NCBI RefSeq assembly: GCF_000186345.1
Contig: NC_014962.1
Location: 3,810,450-3,874,449, forward strand
DNA: 64,000 nucleotides
Source: Isosphaera pallida ATCC 43644
GTDB taxonomy: Bacteria; Planctomycetota; Planctomycetia; Isosphaerales; Isosphaeraceae
Direction: 5' to 3'
Shown: positions 36,332 to 45,974 of the stretch, in pieces
How positions within the stretch are numbered: the stretch's first letter is position 1
Layout of the letters: every line of letters starts with the position of its first letter
The notes under the pieces: model-generated
Told to the model about the DNA's origin: nothing
Seen by the model: the letters and a program-made list of their open reading frames with translations, nothing else
Database searches by the model: none
Position numbers and translations under genes: made by a program

Positions 36332-37699
36332 TCAGTCAGCTTCGGTGTCCTGGGAGCGGCTTTCCGAACAGACCGCGGCCAGAAGCGCTGAGCCGAGCAG
36401 TCCGCTGACCAGGGAGCCGGCCAGCACGCCGATCTTGCCAGCGGCTTCCTTCTCGGGAAATTCGCTGACTGGGAAGGCCAGGGTGTTGATAAACAGGGCC
36501 ATCGTGAAACCGATTCCCGCCAAGCAGGCTCCTCCTGCGATCATTCGCCAGGTGACTCCCTCAGGCAAGCGGGTCCACCCCAGGCTCACGGCGAGGGCGG
36601 ACGCTGCTAGGATTCCTAGCGGCTTGCCTAGCACCAGCCCGGCTGAGACCGCTAGGGCCACCGGCTCCCGAACCGCGGAGGGGTCCAGAGGCACCCCGGC
36701 GTTGGCCAGCGCGAAGATCGGCATGATGAAGAAAGCCACCCAAGGATGAAGCGCTGTTTCCAGGCGATGCACCGGCGCGATCGTTTCCCGCGCCGCGAAA
36801 CTCAAGCGTTCCACGCTGGGCAACATCTGTTCGGGTGGCAAATCCTCGCGCTTGGCCTTGGCGATGGTTTGCTGGAGGATCTCCACGAAGGCCGGGCTGC
36901 CGATCAGCGCCTTGGCCGGAGTGAATAGACCCAAAAGCACCCCCGCCACGGTGGGGTGGACGCCCGACTTCAAGAAGCTCAACCAGATGAAGATCCCGAC
37001 CACGACATAAACGCCCACCTTGCGCACGCCGACCAGATTCAGAGTATACGTCAAGACGAAGCCGAACCCCGCCGCCAACAGCCAGGAAAAGGCGATCTCC
37101 TCGGTCAGGACAAAGGCGATGACCAGGACCGCGCCCAGGTCGTCCACGATCGCCAGGGTCAAAAGGAAAATTTTGAGACTAAACGGCACGCGGTTGCCAA
37201 ACAACGCCAGCAGACCCACCACGAAGGCGATGTCGGTGGCCATGGGAATCGCCCAGCCCCGTTGGCCTGGCTCGCCCCACTGGAACGCCAAATACACGAG
37301 TGCTGGACCGACCATGCCGCCCAACGCCGCGACAATCGGCAGCAACGCCTTTTTGGGGTCGCGCAGTTCGCCGTGAACCAATTCGCGCTTCACTTCCAGA
37401 CCAATGACGAAAAAGAAGATCGTCATTAGACCATCATTAATGATGAGATGTCCAAAGGTGTCCGCGATCGTGAACTCGTTGAACAACACCACGATCGGCA
37501 TCTTCCAGATCGCGGCGAACTCTTTGGCATAAGGGGAGTTGGCGATCGCCAGGGCCGTGGCGGCGCACAGCATTAGCAAAATGCCGCTGGTTGCTTCAAT
37601 ATGCATGAAGCGGTTGACTGGAGCCAACCAACGGTCGATTGGTTGAACCGGCAGAGGGTTGTGGGTGGTGGGCTTGGTCTTGTCTTTGCGCGTGGCCAC
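36332..37699 (-). CDS. nhaA: Na+/H+ antiporter NhaA
   Basis: A 455-residue integral inner-membrane protein with about 11-12 hydrophobic segments. The ion-binding motif AIVDDLGAVLVIA contains the two adjacent Asp residues of NhaA; FFFVIGLEVKRELVHGEL and WAIPMATDIAFVVGLLALFG are further signature stretches. It exchanges sodium for protons for pH and salt homeostasis. The N-terminal ~25 residues are hydrophilic, and the first helix starts near SGILLMLCAATALAIANS. It is longer than E. coli NhaA by a central loop around residues 275-320. It converges with guaB (32 bp apart). Confidence 0.95.
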   Translation of the reverse strand: MATRKDKTKPTTHNPLPVQPIDRWLAPVNRFMHIEATSGILLMLCAATALAIANSPYAKEFAAIWKMPIVVLFNEFTIADTFGHLIINDGLMTIFFFVIGLEVKRELVHGELRDPKKALLPIVAALGGMVGPALVYLAFQWGEPGQRGWAIPMATDIAFVVGLLALFGNRVPFSLKIFLLTLAIVDDLGAVLVIAFVLTEEIAFSWLLAAGFGFVLTYTLNLVGVRKVGVYVVVGIFIWLSFLKSGVHPTVAGVLLGLFTPAKALIGSPAFVEILQQTIAKAKREDLPPEQMLPSVERLSFAARETIAPVHRLETALHPWVAFFIMPIFALANAGVPLDPSAVREPVALAVSAGLVLGKPLGILAASALAVSLGWTRLPEGVTWRMIAGGACLAGIGFTMALFINTLAFPVSEFPEKEAAGKIGVLAGSLVSGLLGSALLAAVCSESRSQDTEAD

Positions 37700-37795
37700 G
37701 GTCTGAGTCTCGTTGAGTGGTGCAAAGATGGATTTGGATCAATAGAGACGAGATTGTGAACCGGTTTTTCTTCTCAAAAAGGAATCCAGGCCGAA

Positions 37796-39595
37796 TCAGA
37801 CGTGGTGGTGTGGCAGCGCGTCCGGGGTGGCGGCCTGTGTAAGGAGACGGGCGGTGTTGACGAGTCCTAGGTGGGAAAAGGCTTGGGGGAAGTTGCCCAG
37901 CTGACGCTTGGCGATCGGGTCGTATTCTTCGGCGAGCAGGCCCACATCGTTGCGTAGGTCGAGCAGGGTTTGAAATACCCGTTGAGCTTCTTGGACCCGG
38001 CCCATCATCAGATAATTATCCGCCAGCCAGAAGGAGCAAAGCACGAAAACCCCTTCGCCGGGCGGCAGACCGTCCACCCCGCTGGAGGTGCGGTAGCGGT
38101 GGACCAAACCGTTCGAATCGGTCAACTCCCGTTCAATGGCCGCGATGGTGCCGACCATCCGTGGGTCGGTTGCCGGAAGGAAGCCGACTTCGGGAATCAT
38201 CAACAGTGCCGCGTCCAATTCCCGACCGTCGTAGTCCATCGTGAAACTGTTGAGTTGGGGATTGAAACCCCGTTTGAGAATCTCGCGGCGGAGTTGGTCA
38301 CGCAGGCTTCGCCAGCGTTCGACCGGACCTGGCAGGCCGAACTGTTCCACATCCTTGACAGCGCGATCGAAGCCGACCCAGGCCATCACCTTGGAGTGGG
38401 TAAAATGGCGTTGCGGACCACGCACCTCCCAAATCCCCTCGTCGGGGAGATTCCAGACCTTTTCAAGACGATGAAGTAATTCGCATTCGATATGCCAATC
38501 GTTCCGCGTGTCGCCCTTGAGTCCTAAGTGGCGGCCAAGATGCAAACAGCTGAGCACTTCGCCAAACACGTCGAGCTGGAATTGCTTCGACGCTTGATTG
38601 CCGATGCGAACGGGTTTGGAATTTTCGTAGCCGGGCAGCCAGGGGAGTTCCATTTCGGGCAGGCGTCGCTCCCCGGCCAGGCCGTACATGATCCGCAGTT
38701 CTGAGCCGCAACCGGCGACCGCGCGGAGCAGCCATTCCCGCCAGGCGCGGGCTTCCTCGATGAAGCCGGACTGCATCAAAGCGCCCAGGGTGAAAGTGGC
38801 GTCACGAAGCCAGCAATAGCGGTAATCCCAGTTGCGGGTGCCTCCCAGGTGTTCTGGCAGCGAGGTGGTCGCGGCCGCCACGATGCCGCCGGTGGGAGCG
38901 TAGGTTAGGGCCTTGAGGGTGATTAGCGAACGCACTACCGCTTCGCGCCACGGGCCTTGATCGACGTAGGCCGCGACCCATTCCTGCCACCAGGAGGCGG
39001 CCGTTTCGATGGCGTGTTGGGCGTCGATCATCGGGGGAGGGGTCAGATGCGAGGGGTGCCAGTTGAGGACGAATGGCACCGACTGACCCGCGACCACCTC
39101 GAAGTCGCCCACGGTTGTCCACCCCTCGCCTCTGAGAGGGATGGGGGTACGGACGTGGATTGTGTCGGGGCCGCCCACCGCTTGGATTCCCCCGGGCTCG
39201 CGTCTGACCCAGGGGGTGATCGAGCCGTAGTCGAACCGCACCACCAGTTCGCAACGCATCGCAACCCGGCCCCTCACACCAGTCACCAGGCGAGCCAGGT
39301 CGGGTTGTCCGGTGCGGATCGGCATGCAATCTACTAGGGTCACTTCCCCCGAATCAGTCTCGAACGTGGTTTCCAACACGAGGGTGTCGGGGCGATAGCG
39401 GCGGGTGACACGGCGGATTGGCTCGACCGGGGCGATTTTCCAACGACCATGATCCGGGGTGCCCAGCAGCGCTGCGAAACAGGCCGGCGAATCGAAGCGC
39501 GGGAAGCACAGCCAGTCGATCGAGCCGTCCTTGCCCACCAACGCCGCGGTTTGGCAGTCGCCGATCAAAGCGTAGTCTTCGATCCGGAGCGGCAT
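37796..39595 (-). CDS. GH15 glucoamylase/trehalase-like glycoside hydrolase
   Basis: A 599-residue enzyme of glycoside hydrolase family 15. The ATG at 39595 is chosen because it gives the standard N-terminus (MPLRIEDYALIGDCQTAALV) and has GAGGAAGGG just upstream. The barrel motifs are intact: GGTRNWDYRYCWLRDATF (substrate-binding R-D), GIWEVRGPQRHFTHSKVMAW (general-acid Glu) and GEGVFVLCSFWLADNYLM (general-base Glu). Close relatives hydrolyse alpha-glucosidic bonds in maltodextrins or trehalose; which one applies here is not decidable. No signal peptide, so it is probably cytoplasmic. Compare the degenerate GH15-like protein at 23830-26841. Confidence 0.9.
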   Translation of the reverse strand: MPLRIEDYALIGDCQTAALVGKDGSIDWLCFPRFDSPACFAALLGTPDHGRWKIAPVEPIRRVTRRYRPDTLVLETTFETDSGEVTLVDCMPIRTGQPDLARLVTGVRGRVAMRCELVVRFDYGSITPWVRREPGGIQAVGGPDTIHVRTPIPLRGEGWTTVGDFEVVAGQSVPFVLNWHPSHLTPPPMIDAQHAIETAASWWQEWVAAYVDQGPWREAVVRSLITLKALTYAPTGGIVAAATTSLPEHLGGTRNWDYRYCWLRDATFTLGALMQSGFIEEARAWREWLLRAVAGCGSELRIMYGLAGERRLPEMELPWLPGYENSKPVRIGNQASKQFQLDVFGEVLSCLHLGRHLGLKGDTRNDWHIECELLHRLEKVWNLPDEGIWEVRGPQRHFTHSKVMAWVGFDRAVKDVEQFGLPGPVERWRSLRDQLRREILKRGFNPQLNSFTMDYDGRELDAALLMIPEVGFLPATDPRMVGTIAAIERELTDSNGLVHRYRTSSGVDGLPPGEGVFVLCSFWLADNYLMMGRVQEAQRVFQTLLDLRNDVGLLAEEYDPIAKRQLGNFPQAFSHLGLVNTARLLTQAATPDALPHHHV

Positions 39596-39823
39596 AACCC
39601 TTCCTCGATCCTGTTGCGACGCCGCGACCCGCACGGGTGCGCGACGCATGAAGCGTCGTAATGTGTAGCGACCGCATTCGCGTCAAGACGAAGATCCACG
39701 AACGCGGTCGGAGCGAACACCGGTACGGAGTGGGGAACGAGTGGGGATAGGACAAAGACTTGAGTCTGGAACAACCTCACATCAAGGCTGTTTTCAAGCC
39801 GTTTGAGCGTTGGTGCCGCGGAT

Positions 39824-40996
39824 TCAAGACCCGGAGTTCAGCACGGGCAACTCGGATTTGCGTCGCCGTTTCTCTTCGTGGTGGGCGTTGAGGGCGGGGG
39901 TATCCTCGTGGAACCTCTGAACCTCCTCCCAGAGGGCTTCGACCATCTCGGACTCTTTGACGTGACGGATCGGCACACCTTTCTTGAAGATGATCCCCTT
40001 GCCCGAGCCGGCGGCGATGCCGATGTCGGCCTCGCGCGCTTCGCCGAAACCGTTGACAAGACAGCCCAAAATGCTGATCTGTAGAGGGGTGGTCAGACCT
40101 TTCATCCGCTCCTCGACCTCGCCGACAATCCGCTCGAGATCGATGTCCAGACGTCCGCAGGTGGGGCAGGCGACCACCTCGGGACGGGTGACCCGCCGGC
40201 CAGTGGCCCGCAGAATGTCGAAGCAGACGGCGATTTCAGGCACCGGATCGCCCAAAAGGCTGCACCGGATCGTGTCGCCGATCCCCTTAAGCAGGATCGC
40301 GCCGATGCCCGCAGCGCTCTTGATCGAACCGTATTCGCGCGAGCCAGCCTCGGTGATGCCAACGTGGGTGGGGTAGTCGCTGGCCTGGGAGAACTGGGTG
40401 TAGGTCTCCACCGCCGTGGGGACATGGCTGCACTTCACCGAGACGATCAAGTCATCGAAGCCCAGCGATTCAGCGGTCTCGATGTGCCGTAAGGCGCTTT
40501 CGACCATCGCCTCGGGACAGGGGTAGCCGTACTTCTCTAATAGATCTTTTTCGAGACTGCCGGAGTTAACCCCAATGCGGATGGGGATTCCCTTGTCCTT
40601 GGCCTTGCGGATGACCTCCTTGAATCGTTCTTCGCCGCCAATGTTGCCGGGGTTGATCCGCACCTTATCGATGGCTCGCTTGCCGTCGGGCGTCACCGCC
40701 TCCAGGCAGCCGAGGGCCATGCGATAGTCGTAATGGATGTCAGCGATCAGGGGAATCTTGATTTGCGACTTGATGTAGCCGACCGCCTCCAAGTCCTCTT
40801 TCTTGGGCACGGTGACCCGCACCAATTCGCAACCGGCCTCCTCCAAACGGTGGATCTGCTCGATGGTAGCCGCGGCGTTGAAGGTGTCGGTGGTGGTCAT
40901 CGACTGGACCCAGATCGGGTTGTCGCCGCCGACGCCGTGGCCGCCGACTTCGACCACTCGGGTTTTCCTGCGTTGAATCGTTGTCGCGTAAGCCAT
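39824..40996 (-). CDS. ispG: 4-hydroxy-3-methylbut-2-enyl diphosphate synthase
   Basis: A 390-residue IspG (GcpE), the [4Fe-4S] enzyme that makes HMBPP in the non-mevalonate isoprenoid pathway. The ATG at 40996 is used because the conserved region starts immediately (RRKTRVVEVGGHGVGGDNPI); a longer frame to 41131 has no homology-like sequence. Visible motifs are VQSMTTTDT, LIADIHYDYRMAL, VRINPGNIGG, and the cluster ligands in ACPTCGR and GCLVNGFGEAREADIG. The usual NGPGEA has Phe in place of Pro here. Length fits the short bacterial two-domain form. Confidence 0.95.
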   Translation of the reverse strand: MAYATTIQRRKTRVVEVGGHGVGGDNPIWVQSMTTTDTFNAAATIEQIHRLEEAGCELVRVTVPKKEDLEAVGYIKSQIKIPLIADIHYDYRMALGCLEAVTPDGKRAIDKVRINPGNIGGEERFKEVIRKAKDKGIPIRIGVNSGSLEKDLLEKYGYPCPEAMVESALRHIETAESLGFDDLIVSVKCSHVPTAVETYTQFSQASDYPTHVGITEAGSREYGSIKSAAGIGAILLKGIGDTIRCSLLGDPVPEIAVCFDILRATGRRVTRPEVVACPTCGRLDIDLERIVGEVEERMKGLTTPLQISILGCLVNGFGEAREADIGIAAGSGKGIIFKKGVPIRHVKESEMVEALWEEVQRFHEDTPALNAHHEEKRRRKSELPVLNSGS

Positions 40997-41266
40997 GTGC
41001 GGGACGTTCCAAGAGGAGGAAGGCGCGAACCGACCGGTGGTCCGCCCCGTGAGGTTGAGCCGAGTCGTGGCGACCGTGTCAAGTCCGAAAATTGGTGCCG
41101 GAGGGCCAGTGTGAGGTCCCCGGCGCGTCATTCAGACAGGGGTGTTATAGACAAGGGTGAGCGTTGGGGTCAAGCGTCGCCGCGCGGCCGGAGGTGGGGA
41201 TCGGCGGGGCGATCCCGCCATCCAACCGCGCCGCAGGCGGCTGGCGTGAGTAAGGGAGCCGAAGCA

Positions 41267-42895
41267 TTAGGCGATGTCGGAATTAGGGAGGGTCGTCTTG
41301 GGCGCGACGATCGCCTTGGGCTGGAACAGCAGCAAGAAGGCGACGATGCACAGGCAGGTCAGGACGAACGGCCCGGTCCAGATTGCCGACCAGTCTTTGC
41401 CGAACGCATCGATCGACCAACCAGCCAGCACGCTGCCCAGCACAGTGCCTAGACCATAGATGATGAACAGCAGGAAGCTTTGGGCCGACGCCTTGATGTC
41501 TTCGCTGGCCGCCTTGTCCACGTACATCTGAGCCGGCACGAAGAAGAAGCCAAACGCGAAGCCGTGCAGGCCGATCGTCCCGACCATCAACGCGAACGGC
41601 TGGCCCACGATCGACAGGCCGAACCGGATCGCCCAGGCTGAGGCCCCGATGATCATGGTGGTTTTGTAGCCCAATTGTCTGATCGAAATCGGCACCAGCG
41701 TCATCAGCACGAGTTCAGCGATCTGACCGATTGTCATGTAGGCTCCAATTTGCGGCTCGATCTTCTTGATCCGCTTGAGCGCCTCTTTTTCGCGGTCGCT
41801 TAAGGGTCGCTCGGCGATCTTGTTGTTGATGAGGTTGGTGTAGTTCTCAAGTTCCACGCTGTCGGCCGAGCCGGTGGCTTCGACTTTCTCGGCCAGGTCG
41901 AGAAAAGCCAGGAAATCGTTGTCGGGCGGCGTTTCGGCGCGGGCTTCGGCCTGAAGGCGAGCGATCTCGGCCCGTTTCCAGGCGTTTTCCAGGAAGAGGT
42001 TTTCACACGCAAAATAGAACGCCAACATGATACCGATGAGACCCGCGACAATCACCAGCACGGCGAACGAGCGGTCGCGCATCAGGGTGAGGGTTTCCAG
42101 GACAGCGTTGCGCTTGTCGATCGGATCGGTTTCCTTGGCCGGAATCGGCGGGGTGTGGGGGAGGGTCAGGCAGTATAGACCATAGACCACCGAGACCAAC
42201 CCGGCGACCCTCAGACAGTCGCGAAAGTTGGGTTCGCCCACAAAGGGCAGCGCGTGGAACGACTGCAGCGCGGGCACGATCGTCTCGCGCCACCAACCCA
42301 GGATACTCTCGAACGCTCCGGTCAGGCCGATCAGCTCGAAGATGGTGCGAAAGAAGCCCAGTTCGTTGTAGTCGAGATACATCGTGAAGGTCAGACCGGC
42401 GGCAATCCAGCCTAGTGTGCCCCAAAGCCGAATGCCGGGGAAGAGATTCTGGTTGCCTTCGCCCAAGGCGCGGAAAGTCAAGGAGTTGGTCAGACCCATC
42501 GTCGGCATATACAAGCAACAATAGATTAGCATCAACAGAAAAATGGGCCAAAAGGTGGTGAACTCGGACGCCGCGATGAGCATCAACCCGCCGACCAGGT
42601 GACAGCCGAAGAGAACCTTTTCGGTGGCGAGGTAGCGGTCGGCGATTTGACCGAACAGGAACGGCCCGGCGATTGCTCCCAGGCCGTACACTGAGAAGAT
42701 CCAGCCGATTTCGGAGCCGCTGAGATTGAGGCCGTTGGGTCCCAGGTGCTGGGCCAGCATCGGCAGCCAGATCCCCCAAACGTAATATTGAAGGATCATC
42801 ATGAGGGAGAGACGAATCCGCAAACCCAGGCCGATGTTGGGCGCGGGGGAATCGTCCGGCGAGGAGGAGGCGACCGAGGAAGCGGGGGCGGCCAT
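41267..42895 (-). CDS. MFS transporter, nucleoside:H+ symporter-like
   Basis: A 542-residue major facilitator protein with about 12 membrane segments. The N-terminal half (MMILQYYVWGIWLPMLAQHL, GWIFSVYGLGAIAGPFLFGQIADRYLAT) matches the nucleoside permease (NupG/XapB) branch, which imports nucleosides with protons. Between helices 6 and 7 region and after residue ~300 there is an unusual hydrophilic, helical insert (~75 residues, AEIARLQAEARAETPPDND onward) not expected in NupG. The substrate is therefore uncertain. It lies 270 bp upstream of ispG on the same strand. Confidence 0.8.
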   Translation of the reverse strand: MAAPASSVASSSPDDSPAPNIGLGLRIRLSLMMILQYYVWGIWLPMLAQHLGPNGLNLSGSEIGWIFSVYGLGAIAGPFLFGQIADRYLATEKVLFGCHLVGGLMLIAASEFTTFWPIFLLMLIYCCLYMPTMGLTNSLTFRALGEGNQNLFPGIRLWGTLGWIAAGLTFTMYLDYNELGFFRTIFELIGLTGAFESILGWWRETIVPALQSFHALPFVGEPNFRDCLRVAGLVSVVYGLYCLTLPHTPPIPAKETDPIDKRNAVLETLTLMRDRSFAVLVIVAGLIGIMLAFYFACENLFLENAWKRAEIARLQAEARAETPPDNDFLAFLDLAEKVEATGSADSVELENYTNLINNKIAERPLSDREKEALKRIKKIEPQIGAYMTIGQIAELVLMTLVPISIRQLGYKTTMIIGASAWAIRFGLSIVGQPFALMVGTIGLHGFAFGFFFVPAQMYVDKAASEDIKASAQSFLLFIIYGLGTVLGSVLAGWSIDAFGKDWSAIWTGPFVLTCLCIVAFLLLFQPKAIVAPKTTLPNSDIA

Positions 42896-43592
42896 GTGTT
42901 GACGTCTCCGACGGATCGCAAGAAGGAGAAGGCGGGAGGACGACCAAATCCCTCCGGAACGAAAGGAGCGATTCCTCGCGCCGTTGTGTCGTGCGGCGGA
43001 CGAATCGAGCGGCGGCGGGGTGTTCGTTCTCCGGGGATTGGTGGGTCATCCTACACCACCGCGCCTTGTCTCGCCAGACGGCCTGTCCGGGTCGTCCTTT
43101 CCCCACGATGGTTGACAAAGCAAGTCCATTTCAGCGACGACAATGACGAAAATCTGGCATTTCGACGACCGCATCTAGTAGAGTTTCGCCACGCCTGCAT
43201 CGCGCCGTTGGGACCGCGGGTTGAGGCGTGGTCGGGTTGGTTCGACCTCCTCACCCCTTCAACCTCGCGCCGCCTACTCGGGTGTCCACTCCCGAAAGTG
43301 AGAGGACGCTTTTCAAATAACCAACACTTTGAGTTTTCTTGATCAAGGTGATCAAAACTAAGAACCGATGGTGATATTGGTCCAACCCACTCAATCCGCC
43401 TGGTGCCGATGTTGCTCTTGCGAGCCAATTCCTTTCATGAGGCGATTGAAGCCATGCAATGCAGCCGCGCATTGCCTCGATTCTGGGAGTCCGACCATCC
43501 GTGACCGCTTGGGTGGCACAGAATCGAAACCAGAACATGAACCAAGGCCAATCTTGGTCAGGCCAACGATTTGGTTGAAGGATGTCTTGGAA
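42896..43592. other. Gene-poor, AT-richer intergenic region
   Basis: About 700 bp between the MFS gene and the coiled-coil gene, both minus strand. From ~43100 to ~43600 the base composition is more AT-rich than its neighbours. Short frames exist on both strands but none has a recognisable motif or ribosome site. A small hairpin at 43339-43355 is listed separately. It could be a decayed gene or insertion (inference). Confidence 0.5.
43339..43355. repeat. Small inverted repeat TTGATCA-AGG-TGATCAA
   Basis: A perfect 7-bp stem around a 3-base loop, flanked by TTTTC and AAAC. It lies ~240 bp past the end of the coiled-coil gene. No T-run follows in the minus direction, so it is not a clear terminator; it may be a protein-binding palindrome. 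Confidence 0.55.
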
Positions 43593-45479
43593 TCAGGCTG
43601 ATGAGCTGGGATGCCCGCTGGAGCCGTTGGTCGAGGCGTTGGCGGAACTGAGGCGGCGGTGGATGCCGCGCAGTTGTGAAAGTTTGTACATGCGCCGCTG
43701 GATTTCCTCTTGCGATTTGTCCAGCTTGGCACGGACGCTCTTGAGGTCCAGAAGCGGAGCGACCGGATTGGGGGCTGGAGCGGGGGCGTATTGCTCGGGT
43801 TCGTGGCGGGCGAGTTTGGCGCGAAGCTGACGCACCTCCTCCTCCAGCACCTCGATGGTGGCGTTGAGTTTGGATTGGCCCAGGGTGGCGGCCTCGTCGA
43901 GTTGCCGGCGCAGTTGCTGATTTTGATTCTCCAAGGTTTTGACGCGGACCGCGATTGCGTGGCGGTCGGCCTCCATCGCCTGTTTCTGCTGTTCCATCAG
44001 GGTTTGGAAGTGGGCGCGTTCTTGTTCCTGAAGCTGGGTGAGGCGTTGGTTTTCCTGATGGGCCTGGTCGAGTTGGGCTTGGGCTGACCGGAGTTCCAGA
44101 CGCACCGCTTCAAGCTCGACCCGGATGTGTTCGGCGGTTCCCTGGTCGCGGAGCCGATCTCGGAGCATCTGGTTTTCCTGTTCCAGTGCGGCGACGAGTT
44201 CGGCGGAGTCGGGGGTATTCCGGGTCGCCGCCGCGGCCAGTTCCTCCCGCAGCCGTTTGACTTCCTCTTCGAGGGCGCGGCGCTGTTGGTCCCAGGTTTT
44301 GCGTTGCGAGTCGCGAGCCTGACGAAGCGCGTCGGACTTGAGCCGTTCCAGTTCGAGTTGGACCTGGATGTTGCGGGTGTCCTGATCGCGGGCTTCCACC
44401 AAGCGCTGGACTTCCTCCTGAGCGGCGTCGAGTTGGGAGCGGACCGCTTCCAGGTCGCGGCGGACCGCCTCGAGTTCAGCGGCGGTCGCCGAGTTGCGGG
44501 TCAACTCCTGACAACGTTGACGAATCGCCCGATTCTCATCCTCAAGGGCGGCCAGAGCGTGATGGACCTGGGCTTCGGTCGATTTGGCGATTTCGGCGAG
44601 TTGAGCGCGGAGGCGTTGAACCTCCTCCTCGTTGAGTTTGCGTTGCAGTTCCCAGTTGCGCCGTTCGGTCTCGAAGCTCTGACGCAGCGCCTCGCCGCGT
44701 CGTCGTTCCGCCTCCAGTTCCAGTTCCAATTCCAGCGATTTGCCGTCGAGGTCACGATGGGCGGCCAGTCGTTCTACTTCGACGTGACTGCGATCCAGGC
44801 GGGCGCGGACCGTCTCGAATTTGGAGCGAACCGCGTGCAGCTCCGCGGCGGCGGCCGAGTCGCGGTTGAGTTCCTGAATGCGCAGCTTGAGAAGACGATT
44901 CTCCTCCTCAAGCGCTAGGAGGTCGGGGTGATTGGGAGGAAGGGCCGAGGGGGCCTGCGAGGAAGTTTGAGCGCGCAGTTCGGCGAGCTGTTCCTCTAGG
45001 CTGCGGCGTTGCGCTTCCCAGCTGCGTCGTTCGGTCTCGTTGGCCAGCCTCAACGCCTCAGCGCGCTTGCGTTCCTGTTCGACCTGGTCGAGCAATTCGA
45101 CAAACCGCCGCTTGTCGTCGGCGGTGATCTGCACTTCCAGTTCGTCGATGTAGCGCCTAAGTTCGTCCAGGTCGTTTTCTCGGGCGACCTCCGCCTCCTC
45201 GATCAGCCGCAATTCCTCGAAAAGTTCCCGGATCGACTCCTCGCGGCGCTCCAATTCCTCAGTCAATTCGCTCAGCTTGCGGTCGGCGGTGTGGTCGAGT
45301 CCCTTCTCCTCCTCCAACTTGCGGCGAAGGTGATCCAGCGCCTCGTCGCGCAACCTAATCTCATGTTCGAGAAAGGCGATCTCTTCCTGAAGAAGCGACA
45401 GGGTTTCCTGCTGCATCGGGTCTTCGCCCAGAGGCGAGCCCGACGAATTGCCCAGACCCAGATGGGACATACCGCTCAT
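43593..45479 (-). CDS. Long coiled-coil protein with ~122-residue internal repeats
   Basis: A 628-residue, almost wholly helical coiled-coil protein, very rich in Glu, Arg, Gln and Leu with heptad spacing. The ATG at 45479 is used because GGAGG lies nine bases upstream; the longer frame to 45590 is glycine-rich and unlikely. From ~residue 150 a unit of about 122 residues recurs about three times, each containing ALEEENRLL-like, AAELEAVRRDLEAVR-like, ALRQARDSQRKTW-like and EEEVKRLREEL-like blocks. No signal peptide or membrane segment. It probably forms a long rod or filament with a cytoskeletal or scaffolding role (inference). No specific family recognised. Confidence 0.75.
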   Translation of the reverse strand: MSGMSHLGLGNSSGSPLGEDPMQQETLSLLQEEIAFLEHEIRLRDEALDHLRRKLEEEKGLDHTADRKLSELTEELERREESIRELFEELRLIEEAEVARENDLDELRRYIDELEVQITADDKRRFVELLDQVEQERKRAEALRLANETERRSWEAQRRSLEEQLAELRAQTSSQAPSALPPNHPDLLALEEENRLLKLRIQELNRDSAAAAELHAVRSKFETVRARLDRSHVEVERLAAHRDLDGKSLELELELEAERRRGEALRQSFETERRNWELQRKLNEEEVQRLRAQLAEIAKSTEAQVHHALAALEDENRAIRQRCQELTRNSATAAELEAVRRDLEAVRSQLDAAQEEVQRLVEARDQDTRNIQVQLELERLKSDALRQARDSQRKTWDQQRRALEEEVKRLREELAAAATRNTPDSAELVAALEQENQMLRDRLRDQGTAEHIRVELEAVRLELRSAQAQLDQAHQENQRLTQLQEQERAHFQTLMEQQKQAMEADRHAIAVRVKTLENQNQQLRRQLDEAATLGQSKLNATIEVLEEEVRQLRAKLARHEPEQYAPAPAPNPVAPLLDLKSVRAKLDKSQEEIQRRMYKLSQLRGIHRRLSSANASTNGSSGHPSSSA

Positions 45480-45974
45480 CGTCGGACCTCCAAACAGGAC
45501 GTCGCCCTCGACTCCACCCCAAGACGCGCCGTGACCACCCCGCCACCCTTTCCCTAGTCCATCTCCCACCCCCAAAACTCGCGCGCCCATCCTCGCCGCT
45601 TCGAGGGTCCATCCCCGGTTGAACCGGCATCAATGCTTGTTTCGGGTATTGAGTTGCCCAAAGAGGGATCGAGTTGCAATTTTTCTGCAACTTGAAGTGG
45701 GTTAGGTGGTTATCGTGGGGGGTGAGAGGTCGCGGTGTCGTAGGGACGACGCAATCTGTTGTTGCCAGTTTAGCTCGACTTCGCAACCCCTCGGCGGCTA
45801 AAAGGGTTCAGATTGCGGGAGCGTGGGAGGGGATCGTGGCGTGGGGCTGGAGGGGGTGCTGGTGTTGGTTGGGGTCGGTGGTCATGATGATCAACCGTCC
45901 GAGGGGCCGCCCGAGTGGTTCGGTGATGCCGGCGGGGGTGGGTTCGTTGTGGTTTTGGTAGGGAAAGGGTTTTG
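45480..45974. other. Divergent intergenic region
   Basis: About 495 bp between the coiled-coil gene and the OPT transporter. An inverted repeat GTTGCA/TGCAAC (45674-45692, 7-base T-rich loop) is the only structured feature seen. No confident promoter. Confidence 0.45.
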
